DNA of 34,922 bases. Origin: a candidate division WWE3 bacterium. GTDB taxonomy: Bacteria; Patescibacteriota; WWE3; UBA101185; UBA10185. The notes under the pieces were generated by a model that worked only from the letters and a program-made list of their open reading frames with translations, had not been told where the DNA came from and ran no database searches. This document shows, piece by piece, positions 15,349 to 23,245 of the stretch. Numbering within the stretch: the stretch's first letter is position 1; every line of letters starts with the position of its first letter. The stretch lies in assembly GCA_012798315.1 (NCBI GenBank), contig JAAZNL010000058.1, forward strand, positions 1 through 34,922, in the 5' to 3' direction. The position numbers and the translations under genes are program-made.

Positions 15349-15846
15349 TCAATCGCTGAGCACAAAAATGAAGTTGTTTTTACTAGACCACTTACTACCG
15401 GGGTAACGAAACCAAGTATCTAGTGATGGCCTGTAATCCTTATGCGACAAAGTAAATAGATAAGGAGTACCGTAAAAGTCGGATATCGGCTTCATGGCGA
15501 TAACATCCCATTCACTATGAGGCTGATCTTTGTATCGCTGCCGCAGAACAGGCCCGACTTCGGCTGGACAGAGCGATAACCCCTGCATCTTGGCAGCTTC
15601 AAACACCTTTTCGTAAGTGGAAACTCCAAGCAGAGGGCCGGTAACGAGCACCAGATTCAAAGTTTTCCTGTTCTTGGCAAATCTAACCTTATCGAGGAGC
15701 ACTTGTGCGTTTCCCGTGACGCGCATACCGGCACCTACTATAGCGGCCAACATTGCTCTCGGTGTTGTATCCAAACCACCAATTTCAACAGTACGCCAAT
15801 CACACCAAGGTTTTGGACTTTTACCAAACGAAGTTTGAGGAAGCAT
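15349..15846 (-). CDS. Hypothetical soluble protein (CPR-type small accessory gene)
   Basis: A 165-residue protein, family not recognised. The N-terminal part contains KSPKPWCDWRTVEIGGLDT and a GAGMRVTGNAQVLLDK segment. The second half has GLSLCPAEVGPVLRQRYKDQ and AMKPISDFYGTPYLFTL, a compact alpha/beta-looking domain. No membrane segment. AAGGAG lies 8 nt before the ATG, an extended -10 (TGCTATAAT) lies at 15889-15897, and it has its own terminator, so it is a stand-alone gene. The same gene style is seen at 15943-16272, 22428-22631 and 25341-25956. Function unknown. Confidence 0.7.
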   Translation of the reverse strand: MLPQTSFGKSPKPWCDWRTVEIGGLDTTPRAMLAAIVGAGMRVTGNAQVLLDKVRFAKNRKTLNLVLVTGPLLGVSTYEKVFEAAKMQGLSLCPAEVGPVLRQRYKDQPHSEWDVIAMKPISDFYGTPYLFTLSHKDYRPSLDTWFRYPGSKWSSKNNFIFVLSD

Positions 15847-15888
15847 TGGTTTTTCTCCTTTTTTAGTGGGATAAGAAATTGTGAAACG

Positions 15889-15897
15889 ATTATAGCA
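15889..15897 (-). promoter_or_regulatory. Extended -10 promoter of the 15349-15846 gene
   Basis: Minus strand TGCTATAAT, a perfect extended -10, lies about 43 nt before the ATG at 15846 and would give a leader of roughly 35 nt carrying the AAGGAG site. Confidence 0.6.
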
Positions 15898-15920
15898 TCT
15901 TCACCCTATAGTCTACCAAG

Positions 15921-15953
15921 AAAAAAAGCCGGAGATAAATAATTATTCCGGCT
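15921..15953 (-). terminator. Rho-independent terminator overlapping the 15943-16272 gene end
   Basis: On the minus strand AGCCGGA (15953-15947) pairs with TCCGGCT (15933-15927), followed by seven T. The TAA stop of the gene lies in the loop, so the last codons form the left arm of the stem. Confidence 0.8.
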
Positions 15954-16272
15954 TGGTGACGACAATAAAGTCATCAAGTAATGGACCGATGTAGTCAACC
16001 ACCCAATCCAACGATAGACAAGCTTTGTTTATTGGGTTTAAAACACGACAGGTTACAGGAAAGCCATGATCGTAAGTGTCTCTCCACATCATAAACCTAT
16101 TTACCACTTCCCAACTAATGGCCGATTCTGGCGCGATTTGAAACATCAGGGGAGGCACGTTAAACAAGGCTAAAAAATTTGTTGCCCAGTGAACCATGCC
16201 TTTGAATTCAAAAACAACAGTCTGATTCCTACGCAAAGAGATCAGCTTAACACGAAACTCATCACCGTCCAC
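15943..16272 (-). CDS. Hypothetical small soluble protein
   Basis: A 109-residue protein of unknown family. The start is set at GTG 16272 because AAAAGGAG lies 8 nt upstream; an in-frame TTG at 16302 would place the ribosome site inside the gene. Recognisable stretches are VVFEFKGMVHWATNFLALFN and WEVVNRFMMWRDTYDHGFP; aromatic and Met-rich, no transmembrane helix. A minus-strand TATAAT box is at 16318-16323 and a terminator overlaps its 3' end, so it is transcribed alone. Divergent from the histidine kinase. Confidence 0.65.
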   Translation of the reverse strand: MDGDEFRVKLISLRRNQTVVFEFKGMVHWATNFLALFNVPPLMFQIAPESAISWEVVNRFMMWRDTYDHGFPVTCRVLNPINKACLSLDWVVDYIGPLLDDFIVVTKPE

Positions 16273-16317
16273 TTTATCTACTCCTTTTTGTGAGAATTCC
16301 AAACGTCAGTTACAGCC

Positions 16318-16323
16318 ATTATA
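16318..16323 (-). promoter_or_regulatory. -10 box of the 15943-16272 gene
   Basis: Minus-strand TATAAT in the 137-bp divergent region between this gene and the histidine kinase, about 45 nt before the GTG start. Confidence 0.5.
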
Positions 16324-16394
16324 CACGCGTAACAAACCACCTGAAGAAAGGGCCAGAATCAGGAATTGTTACGTATCTTCCAGTCTTTAAAAAA

Positions 16395-16403
16395 TGCTAT
16401 CAT
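16395..16403 (+). promoter_or_regulatory. Extended -10 promoter of the histidine kinase
   Basis: TGCTATCAT ends 6 nt before the ATG at 16410, so transcription should begin at or next to the start codon. No Shine-Dalgarno sequence is present. This placement decides the start of the kinase. Confidence 0.55.
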
Positions 16404-16409
16404 TTTATT

Positions 16410-17915
16410 ATGGATGCTGCCCCGCAAACTGAAGCGGTTGTAAACGTGTTAAACGACAATCCGGCGTTACTTAAGTTAATCGGTAACTACTATCGTGATT
16501 TTATTGGTATTCTTGATAAAGATAATAACTTTATTTACGCTTCTCCTGCATCACACACCCTTTTTGGATACAAACCCGATGAGTTGATCGGTCACAAAAT
16601 ATTTGAGTATTTCCACAAAGACGATTTAAATGAATTAAAAGTTACAAAAGAATTCCAGAGGGCAGTGCCTGGGTATTTTACTCTTTCCTACAGATTTTTA
16701 AGACTAGACGGGGGATATAGCTGGGTCGAATCAGAAAACTTTCCTATAAAAGATCCAGTTCTTGGTACCGGGCAGTTTATCTTAACTTTAATTAAAGATA
16801 TTACCGACAGAAAAAGCTCAGAAGAAATGGTTAAAAAATTCGTACAGGCAGTAGAAACCGCATCGGATTTTATTGTTATGGCCAACGGAGACCGAATCGT
16901 GATGTATGCAAACCCCGCAACAAAAGCTATTACCGGGTTCGAACCGCCGGAAATTATTGGTAAAGATGTAAGCACTCTTTGGAGCGGTGAAATGGATGAA
17001 AAGTTTAAAGAGGAAATGTGGAACACATTGGGTGTTAAGAAAAAGCCATTCAGAGGAGAAATTATTAACACAAAAAAAGATGGTTCTAAATATGTTCTGG
17101 AAACCCAAATATCTCCTATTTTGGATGAAAAGGATGACGTTTCGTTTTATGTAGGAATCTCAAGGGATATAACTAAGGCTAAAGAAGTTGATCGTATGAA
17201 AACTGAGTTTATCTCGCTGGCATCTCATCAATTAAGAACACCTCTTACTGCAATGAAATGGTACATGGAAATGCTACTCGACGGGGATGTCGGAGATTTA
17301 TCACAGGAACAAAGGGAGTACATTGTAAGTATTAACCAATCCAATGAGCGAATGATAGAACTTGTTAACGCACTTTTAAACGTCTCGAGAATTGAATCCG
17401 GAAGAATAATGGTCGATCCAATTCCCACTCATTTGGGAGACTTGGTCCAAACTGTGCTGGACGAACTCCAGGTGAAAATAAAAGAAAAAGAAATTAACAT
17501 GGTAGTAAGTATTAACGGGCACCTACCAAAAATAAACATTGATCCCAAACTTATACGTAACGTTTATTTAAATTTACTTTCCAACGCTATTAAATACACC
17601 CCACGGGGTGGGGAAGTGGACATTTTTATATCAAATAACGGCAAAGAAGTTATTTCACAAATTTCTGATTCTGGATATGGTATACCTAAGAGTGAGTTTC
17701 ATAGGGTATTCGAAAAATTCTACCGGGGAGAAAATGTGGCTAAAGTAGAAACAGATGGGACGGGTCTGGGACTTTATCTTGTAAAAGCCATTATCGAATC
17801 ATCAAACGGAAAAATCTGGTTCGACAGCGAGGAAGGAAAAGGTACGACCTTTTGGTTTAGTCTGGATTTAAAAGGAGTTAAAGCAAAAGCCGGGGAGGTA
17901 ACTATTACCCCTTGA
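16410..17915 (+). CDS. Cytoplasmic PAS-PAS sensor histidine kinase
   Basis: A 501-residue protein; the frame is open further upstream (to 16290), but the ATG at 16410 behind the -10 box is preferred. Two PAS domains (about residues 20-135, with SPASHTLFGYKPDELIG, and 145-260, with ANPATKAITGFEPPEIIG), HisKA with phospho-acceptor His273 in ASHQLRTPLTAMKW, then HATPase_c with N box NLLSNAIKYTP, G1 box SDSGYGIP and G2 box GTGLGLYLV. No transmembrane segment, so it senses an internal signal. Two receiver-only proteins follow within 500 bp and are its likely partners. Confidence 0.92.
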   Translation: MDAAPQTEAVVNVLNDNPALLKLIGNYYRDFIGILDKDNNFIYASPASHTLFGYKPDELIGHKIFEYFHKDDLNELKVTKEFQRAVPGYFTLSYRFLRLDGGYSWVESENFPIKDPVLGTGQFILTLIKDITDRKSSEEMVKKFVQAVETASDFIVMANGDRIVMYANPATKAITGFEPPEIIGKDVSTLWSGEMDEKFKEEMWNTLGVKKKPFRGEIINTKKDGSKYVLETQISPILDEKDDVSFYVGISRDITKAKEVDRMKTEFISLASHQLRTPLTAMKWYMEMLLDGDVGDLSQEQREYIVSINQSNERMIELVNALLNVSRIESGRIMVDPIPTHLGDLVQTVLDELQVKIKEKEINMVVSINGHLPKINIDPKLIRNVYLNLLSNAIKYTPRGGEVDIFISNNGKEVISQISDSGYGIPKSEFHRVFEKFYRGENVAKVETDGTGLGLYLVKAIIESSNGKIWFDSEEGKGTTFWFSLDLKGVKAKAGEVTITP

Positions 17916-17955
17916 TAATGAAAATACTACTTAATATGATTAAAAGGAGAATAAT

Positions 17956-18351
17956 ATGACCGACGATAAAAAACCATTAATAATGATTGTAGAAGACGAA
18001 ATTATGCTGTTAAATGCAATCTGCATTAAGCTAAATAAACGTGGCTATGACACTGTATCGTGCACGTCGGGACGTCAGGCATTGGATTATTTAAAAAGTC
18101 TTCCAAAACTTCCTAATGGTATTTGGCTGGATTATCAGCTTCGGGATTTAAATGGACTCGAAGTTATGGCCGCAATCAAAGAAAGCGAGTATTGGAACAG
18201 TGTACCCGTATTTGTAGTCAGTAATTCAGCTTCACAGGAAAAAATGCTGAATATGCTTGCTCTTGGTGCTAAAAAATACTTTTTAAAAGCTGAGCATAAG
18301 CTTGACGAAATAATTGACGGTATTTCAACTTATCTTAATAACGGAATTTAA
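17956..18351 (+). CDS. Single-domain response regulator (receiver only)
   Basis: A 131-residue CheY-like receiver. Acidic pocket EDE at 13-15, phospho-acceptor Asp59 in IWLDYQL, signalling Ser/Asn in VVSNSAS, Lys111 in KKYFLKAEH. No output domain, so it must act through protein contact. AAAAGGAG lies a few bases before the ATG, and the gene follows the histidine kinase by 40 bp. The WLD motif (usually LLD or LMD) is shared with the next gene. Confidence 0.92.
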   Translation: MTDDKKPLIMIVEDEIMLLNAICIKLNKRGYDTVSCTSGRQALDYLKSLPKLPNGIWLDYQLRDLNGLEVMAAIKESEYWNSVPVFVVSNSASQEKMLNMLALGAKKYFLKAEHKLDEIIDGISTYLNNGI

Positions 18352-18371
18352 AAAAGGTTTATAATACGATC

Positions 18372-18821
18372 ATGGCCGAAGAAATAATAGAACCTAATCA
18401 ACCTGACTCAGGTAAAACAGTTCTTGTGGTAGAGGATGATAATAATTTTGTACGTATTATCAACGCGAAACTCGGTAAAAATGGTATTAAAACTTTGGTT
18501 TCCAGTACGGCTTCCGGCGGGCTACAAATGTTGGAACAAAATAAAGTGGACCTGATTTGGCTTGACCATTATTTAGTCGGAGAGCAAACTGGATACGATT
18601 TTGTAGCGGCGGTTAAAAAAGATAAACGTTTTAACAGAATTCCGATTTTTTTGGTAACAAATTATGACGACTATGGTAACACAGTTGTTTTTTTAGAAAG
18701 ACTAACTACGGAAGAAAAACCAAAAACCTATCTTGAATACGGAATTGATAAATACTTTGTTAAGTCGAATACAAGTCTGGATACCATAATTTTAGAAATC
18801 AGAAAAAAGCTAGGGCTTTAA
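18372..18821 (+). CDS. Single-domain response regulator with insertion
   Basis: A 149-residue receiver: EDD at 21-23, Asp65 in IWLDHYL, Thr in LVTNYDD and Lys131 in KYFVKSN. Between beta 4 and beta 5 there are about 20 extra residues (roughly 100-122, rich in Thr, Glu and Lys), where ordinary receivers have a short helix. No output domain. A TATAAT box at 18360-18365 lies 6 nt before the ATG without a Shine-Dalgarno sequence, so it may be transcribed separately from the preceding regulator although only 20 bp apart. Confidence 0.9.
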   Translation: MAEEIIEPNQPDSGKTVLVVEDDNNFVRIINAKLGKNGIKTLVSSTASGGLQMLEQNKVDLIWLDHYLVGEQTGYDFVAAVKKDKRFNRIPIFLVTNYDDYGNTVVFLERLTTEEKPKTYLEYGIDKYFVKSNTSLDTIILEIRKKLGL

Positions 18822-18835
18822 CGGAAATTTCTACT

Positions 18836-19327
18836 GTGAACAATTTTAGAAATAACAAATCAATCAAATCAGGATTAAGTTTTGGATTTACTTCAGGGGT
18901 CATTACAACTCTCGGATTAATTCTCGGGTTAAGTGCCAGTACCGAATCTAAACTTGCAATAATAGGGGGTATTCTCACGATTGCTTTCGCCGATGCTATG
19001 TCGGATTCTCTTGGTATTCATGTGTCGCAGGAATCTGAAGGAATAAAACGACAGAAAGAACCATGGCTAGCAGCATTCTCCACCTTTATAACAAAATTGA
19101 TATCTGCGTTAACTTTTGTAGTACCGTTTCTTTTGTTGCCGATTTTTTCGGCGGTAATTGCATGTGTGATCTGGGGTTTGTTTTTACTGGTACTTTTTAG
19201 TTACACCTTGGCAAAAGAAACGAACGAAAAACCATTTCTAGTAATTAGGGAGCACGTTTCTATAAGTATTATCGTTATCATCGTATCAACTCTCATTGGT
19301 GAAATGTTAAAAAAGTATTTTGGGTAA
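18836..19327 (+). CDS. VIT1/CCC1-family-like membrane protein
   Basis: A 163-residue membrane protein starting with GTG at 18836. The segment FGFTSGVITTLGLILGLSAS resembles the first helix of VIT1/CCC1 Fe/Mn transporters, and GGILTIAFADAMSDSLGIHVSQESE resembles the second helix, where acidic residues bind metal in the family. It is shorter than typical members (about 230) and has four or five transmembrane helices. Proposed role: export of Fe2+ or Mn2+ from the cytoplasm. It follows the second response regulator by 14 bp; whether the kinase controls it is unknown. Confidence 0.65.
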   Translation: MNNFRNNKSIKSGLSFGFTSGVITTLGLILGLSASTESKLAIIGGILTIAFADAMSDSLGIHVSQESEGIKRQKEPWLAAFSTFITKLISALTFVVPFLLLPIFSAVIACVIWGLFLLVLFSYTLAKETNEKPFLVIREHVSISIIVIIVSTLIGEMLKKYFG

Positions 19328-19365
19328 GTTTCAAATGTGCTAATCTAAAAGCACTTAATACTATT

Positions 19366-20196
19366 ATGCCAAATAAAAAACGTGTATTCTTTTTAAAAAA
19401 TGGCAGAGAGTTGAAAAACTCTATCGCTGATTGTTTCATCCGACAAAATGAATCTATTACATCTTTATTTGATTCGACTGCTATTTCTTCTGTGATCTCT
19501 AAAAGCAGTCAAATAATTAAGCCGGGTATTTTATTTAAACTTGGAAAAGAACTTTCCAAAAGTAAAAACGTTTTAAGCAGTTTAACACGCAACTATAAAC
19601 CCGCACATATATGGGCGTTTTCTTCTTTTTTTATGTTTACCGCAGCTACACTAATTTTTTTATTATTACCGTGGAAAGTTAAGCCGTTACAGCAAGATAA
19701 ATACTCAATATATGCGTCTACACCTTTAACCTTAAAGGATATGTCGTATTCTATTTATACCAGAGACTCCCGAGCTCAAAAGATTAATGCTGTTTTTAAA
19801 GAGTACAAATGCCCGTTGGAGGGCTTGGGCGAAGTTTTTGTCTACGAAGCGGATAAATACAATATTCCATGGTGGCTGGTTGCAGCCGTATCGTTCCAGG
19901 AATCAACCTGCGGCAAACGTACGCCTGAACCATCCGGTTTGGAGTCGTACAATGCGTGGGGTTGGGCAGTTTACGGGGATAATGTTCAGACGTTTGATAA
20001 CTGGGTAAGGGGAATTGAAACCGTTTCAGAATACATGTCTGAAAACTTCTATCAAAAAGGTGTGACCGAGCCATGTGAAATTATGAAGACATACACACCA
20101 CCATCCAAAGGTTCCTGGTGCGAAGGCGTAATGAATTTTGGCGATCAAATTCAGAATTATTCCACATCGGAAGAATCCGAAATAGTCAGTCTATAG
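19366..20196 (+). CDS. Membrane-anchored lysozyme-like (putative peptidoglycan hydrolase) protein, copy 1
   Basis: A 276-residue protein. About 80 charged cytoplasmic residues precede a transmembrane helix (about 83-102). The outer domain (from about 140) has IPWWLVAAVSFQESTCGKR, the ES-x-CG pattern of SLT/glucosaminidase-type lysozyme-like domains with Glu as candidate catalytic acid, then YNAWGWAVYGDNVQTFDNW and YTPPSKGSWCEGV. Likely cleaves glycan strands of peptidoglycan. The next gene is a clear paralogue of the outer domain. The long cytoplasmic N-terminus of copy 1 is unusual for such an enzyme. Confidence 0.7.
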   Translation: MPNKKRVFFLKNGRELKNSIADCFIRQNESITSLFDSTAISSVISKSSQIIKPGILFKLGKELSKSKNVLSSLTRNYKPAHIWAFSSFFMFTAATLIFLLLPWKVKPLQQDKYSIYASTPLTLKDMSYSIYTRDSRAQKINAVFKEYKCPLEGLGEVFVYEADKYNIPWWLVAAVSFQESTCGKRTPEPSGLESYNAWGWAVYGDNVQTFDNWVRGIETVSEYMSENFYQKGVTEPCEIMKTYTPPSKGSWCEGVMNFGDQIQNYSTSEESEIVSL

Positions 20197-20234
20197 CATT
20201 TGCCTGTACCCTATAGTAATGATATAATTATCCC

Positions 20235-20804
20235 ATGAAACATTCATTAAAGGCTGTAATATCAGTATTACTGCCTGTTATCACGATACTTACCAGTTTG
20301 GTAGGCATCGACATTATAATAAGAAAAGAAGAAGCCAGGAAGCTTGCCAAGGCGGGAATTGTGTATTCTATTGAGTACAACAAAGTAGACAAGCAGCAAG
20401 TATTAGAAGAGTTCTTTGCCAAGTACAACTCACCTTTAAAGCCTTATGCCAAAGACTTTATTAAGGTCGCCGAAAAGTACGATATGGATTACAGGCTTTT
20501 GCCTTCTATATCCTGTATAGAATCATCCTGTGGTAAAAGACTAATACCCGGATCTTACAACCCTTTCGGGTGGGGGATTTATGGTACTAAAGTTACTACG
20601 TTTGATTCGTACTCTGAAGCCATTGAGGTAGTGGGTAAGGGTCTAAACGATAACTACATTAAAAAAGGTTACGATACGGTGGATAAAATAGCACCTATCT
20701 ATACGCCACCCGCTCACGCTCACTGGGCTAACTCGGTAAATTACTTTAGTAATCAAATTACGGCTATCGAAACAAAAGAGACTACGGACACAAGTCGTCT
20801 GTAG
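20235..20804 (+). CDS. Membrane-anchored lysozyme-like protein, copy 2
   Basis: A 189-residue paralogue of the preceding gene's outer domain. One N-terminal transmembrane helix (about 7-26), then LPSISCIESSCGKR with candidate catalytic Glu, NPFGWGIYGTKVTTFDSY and IYTPPAHAHWANSV, matching copy 1 in order and spacing. It lacks copy 1's long cytoplasmic region. A TATAAT box at 20223-20228 lies 6 nt before the ATG, so it has its own leaderless promoter. Its 3' end overlaps the convergent pseudopilin gene by 23 bp. Confidence 0.7.
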   Translation: MKHSLKAVISVLLPVITILTSLVGIDIIIRKEEARKLAKAGIVYSIEYNKVDKQQVLEEFFAKYNSPLKPYAKDFIKVAEKYDMDYRLLPSISCIESSCGKRLIPGSYNPFGWGIYGTKVTTFDSYSEAIEVVGKGLNDNYIKKGYDTVDKIAPIYTPPAHAHWANSVNYFSNQITAIETKETTDTSRL

Positions 20805-21231
20805 GTACAGCCGTACTACCGCACTCACGGACGCGTTTTCCCCAAGGTGTAGAAGACCTATACTTGTAAATGCGTCCGTCAGAGCGAGCTACAACTAATC
20901 CAAACACGGTATTTCCTGAGTCAACATAGTTATATTGAGTAGCAGCTGTCGGGCGGCCATCGGGCCAATCGGCTACAAACTGGTGTATGTTTACATTAAC
21001 AACGTCGTTGGTAGGATCACCATTCCCATCTGTATCTACCGGCAGTTTTCGTTCAATTTGTCTATACGCCTCTAATCCTTCCGCTAATTTTTGAATATTT
21101 GCCAATCTAATCGCGTCTTCAGCCCGAAGTTTGGCGGCACGCGGATTTAAAATACTATATCCGACACCTCCCAAAATTGCGAGAACCGAACTGGCTATCA
21201 TAATTTCGATCATGGTAAAACCTTTGGACAT
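20782..21231 (-). CDS. Type IV pilin-like pseudopilin
   Basis: A 149-residue protein with a very short prepilin leader (MSKG) before FTMIEIMIASSVLAILGG, with Glu at +5. The globular part contains KLPVDTDGNGDPTNDVVNVN and a Cys pair near the end (ECG and LCP) that may close a disulfide loop as in pilin D-regions. A minus-strand TATATT box (21238-21243) lies 6 nt before the ATG, with no Shine-Dalgarno sequence. Second pseudopilin of the window; assembly genes are elsewhere. Confidence 0.85.
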   Translation of the reverse strand: MSKGFTMIEIMIASSVLAILGGVGYSILNPRAAKLRAEDAIRLANIQKLAEGLEAYRQIERKLPVDTDGNGDPTNDVVNVNIHQFVADWPDGRPTAATQYNYVDSGNTVFGLVVARSDGRIYKYRSSTPWGKRVRECGSTAVPTDDLCP

Positions 21232-21314
21232 GTTTTAAATATACATTATTAAATGGGACTGTACCATGTAGATTAATTGGCCTATTTCTGTTATTAATAA
21301 CATGTGGTTTAAAT

Positions 21315-21398
21315 GGGCGAGTGGTGGAATGGCATACACGTACGGCTTAGAACCGTATTCCGCAAGGATTGGAGGTTCGAGTCCTCTCTCGCCCACCA
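21315..21398 (+). tRNA. tRNA-Leu (anticodon TAG)
   Basis: Class II tRNA of 84 nt. Acceptor GGGCGAG pairs with CTCGCCC, discriminator A, CCA encoded. Anticodon stem TACGG/CCGTA with loop CTTAGAA (TAG); long variable arm around TCCGCAAGGA; T-stem GGAGG/CCTCT around TTCGAGT. Confidence 0.93.
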
Positions 21399-21405
21399 AA
21401 GCATC

Positions 21406-22323
21406 CTAATTAACAACGTTAATCGGGTTACCTTGAACAACAGAGCAAATACACTCGACCCAAATACGAAAATCCTCTTTAAACGCTTCTTTTGTATACC
21501 ACGCTATATGCGGTGTAATTAGAATGTTTGATTTCGAATCAATCATTTTTCTTCTATCGTCGTCTAAAGCCATACCGGCAATCTGCCCACTAGTAGTTTT
21601 TTGGAAAAGGTAATCGAAATCCCACACATCGTCCCCCGATATATTAATTACATAAGATTCTTTTTTCAATAAATCAGCTTTATCCTTTGAAAAGAATTTT
21701 TTAGTCTCAGGACCTTCAGAAATAGTGAGAAAAATGTAGTCGCTGTTTTTTATTAATTCGTCTAGTTCTACATATTCAAATCTTGGATCTTTTGATTTTC
21801 GAGACCAGTAGAACGTTTCCATTCCCAGTGCGCTCCCCAACTCCAAAACTCTTTTTCCGATATCTCCCAAACCAATTACACCCATTTTAGATCCCTTAAT
21901 CTCTCGACCCATATGTTTGTCATAATCAAGTTTCCAACCCTCGTTAACAATCATAGGCAATTTCTTCGATAGGCTGAGCATTAATAAGATACAATGTTCC
22001 GCAACTGATTCTGTAGAGTATTTCGGTACGTTAGTCAAAATTATTCCCTTTTTTCTCAAATACTTTCCGTCAATCCATTCGTACTTAGTTGTAGGCAGAC
22101 AAACTGCTTTTAAATTTTCTATTTTATCTATGGTTTCATTCGGAAACGACCATTCAGAAATTCCAGGATCTAGAGCAACAATTTTTTCTCCCGGCAGATA
22201 AAACTCCTTAGTTGACTTAAATTCTTCAGGAGTCTCTATAAATACTAAACTGCCAAGATTTTCTAATTTCTGAATTTGTTCCTCAGAAAACTCACTTTTT
22301 TTATTTACCACAATTATTTTCAT
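21406..22323 (-). CDS. Divergent D-isomer-specific 2-hydroxyacid dehydrogenase fold protein
   Basis: A 305-residue protein of the 2-Hacid_dh family, started at ATG 22323; a TTG nine bases earlier is in frame, but TGCTATAAT ends 8 nt before this ATG. The NAD-binding GVIGLGDIGKRV is intact. The usual catalytic Arg motif (N-x-x-RG) is replaced by INISGDDVWD, and the Glu region (LDVFExEP) by ALDDDRRKM; the catalytic His is kept in TPHIAWYT. It may be a non-catalytic or altered-reaction relative, such as a sensor of NAD or an acid. Downstream end lies 7 bp from tRNA-Leu. Confidence 0.78.
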   Translation of the reverse strand: MKIIVVNKKSEFSEEQIQKLENLGSLVFIETPEEFKSTKEFYLPGEKIVALDPGISEWSFPNETIDKIENLKAVCLPTTKYEWIDGKYLRKKGIILTNVPKYSTESVAEHCILLMLSLSKKLPMIVNEGWKLDYDKHMGREIKGSKMGVIGLGDIGKRVLELGSALGMETFYWSRKSKDPRFEYVELDELIKNSDYIFLTISEGPETKKFFSKDKADLLKKESYVINISGDDVWDFDYLFQKTTSGQIAGMALDDDRRKMIDSKSNILITPHIAWYTKEAFKEDFRIWVECICSVVQGNPINVVN

Positions 22324-22427
22324 ATGCTGCAATTATAGCATCAGAACAATCTAGGGGGCATAACTAACCAAAAGAAAAAACCTGTAGTATAATAACGTCC
22401 AAAATCCAAAAGAAGGAGGCAGTGACA

Positions 22428-22631
22428 ATGATTGTACAGGCTAAAGGATCTGTGCCGTTTCCCTTTGGAGTATGGATGTGCGCTAAACTTGGCGTAACCA
22501 TCATTGTTAAAGACGCGGAGAAAGGAGTTATTGAAACGCCGGATCGTGCTGCAGCCCTTAAGATCGTGGAATTTCTTAAGGCCAACGGCTATCCGTATGC
22601 AACAATTGAAGAAAAGCCGCAAAGACGATGA
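22428..22631 (+). CDS. Small hypothetical protein (67 aa)
   Basis: Family not recognised. AAGGAGG (22413-22419) lies 8 nt before the ATG at 22428; an in-frame GTG at 22422 is too close to it. A TATAAT box lies at 22388-22393 and a strong terminator follows, so it is a stand-alone gene. The protein has a hydrophobic first half (VPFPFGVWMCAKLGVTIIVK) that looks like beta strands rather than a membrane helix, and an alpha-helical second half (DRAAALKIVEFLKANGY). A small alpha/beta domain of unknown role. Confidence 0.65.
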   Translation: MIVQAKGSVPFPFGVWMCAKLGVTIIVKDAEKGVIETPDRAAALKIVEFLKANGYPYATIEEKPQRR

Positions 22632-22638
22632 GATCTCC

Positions 22639-22684
22639 AAAACCCCGCTTTTAACAGATATGTTTTGAGGCGGGGTTTTCTTTA
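22639..22684 (+). terminator. Rho-independent terminator after the 67-aa gene
   Basis: AAAACCCCGC (22639-22648) pairs with GCGGGGTTTT (22670-22679), a perfect 10-bp stem, followed by a T-rich tail (TTTTCTTTAT). Confidence 0.88.
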
Positions 22685-22720
22685 TATCAAACTCTATTTA
22701 TTCAAGTTATAATTTTACTA

Positions 22721-23245
22721 ATGATCAGCCTTTACGACACCAGCGACAATATCTCGAATTTAGAAGAAAATGAGAAAAAGGGTGTAAGCGCATTTCGCTT
22801 TATTATTATGAGTATCCAATTTTTAATTTTTGGAAGTTTGCTCCTTTTCTTTTTTGGCGCAGGTACGTATATGATTCTCAGTTACACAATGTTTATTGAT
22901 TACCCTAATAATTGCTATATAAAAGTCGATAAAGACATTCTTAAGGGCAACCGCGAAACTGTTTTTAAGGCTTTAACCAGCATAAAAAATAATGATTCAC
23001 AGGCATATACCGATATATGTAAGTACGTGGATACTATTTCGGAAGCATCTTGTCTGCTAGGTGAATCTAAGTCCGGAAAACTGCACCCGATCGCCACTGA
23101 TGGTTGCTATATCCGCGGTACAAAAACCATTTTCATAAAGCCGGATAGTTCTAATACTGACAACGCGGTATCACTAAGGAAAGAACAGATTTTAAAATAT
23201 AGCGTGATGAGCAAAGAATACTGGTCAAATTCTGCAAATCAATAA
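22721..23245 (+). CDS. Hypothetical membrane protein, paralogue of the convergent HExxH protein
   Basis: A 174-residue protein with one transmembrane helix (about residues 29-58). The outer part aligns by eye with the convergent protein at 23239-23673: CYIKVDKD with YYCSIKVLP, AYTDICKYVDTISEASC with QYMCANVSTISKDMSC, and GCYIRGTKTIFI with GCYYTEQRRTLYI. Where that protein has its HELCH metal site, this one has AVSLRKEQILKYSV, so no zinc site. It may be a degenerate or regulatory partner. A TATAAT box at 22708-22713 lies 7 nt before the ATG. Confidence 0.6.
   Translation: MISLYDTSDNISNLEENEKKGVSAFRFIIMSIQFLIFGSLLLFFFGAGTYMILSYTMFIDYPNNCYIKVDKDILKGNRETVFKALTSIKNNDSQAYTDICKYVDTISEASCLLGESKSGKLHPIATDGCYIRGTKTIFIKPDSSNTDNAVSLRKEQILKYSVMSKEYWSNSANQ

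Noticed and set aside
16290-16409. N-terminal extension of the histidine kinase
   Set aside because: Extra 40 residues are unlike PAS proteins and cross the divergent promoter region; the -10 box sits 6 nt before ATG 16410.
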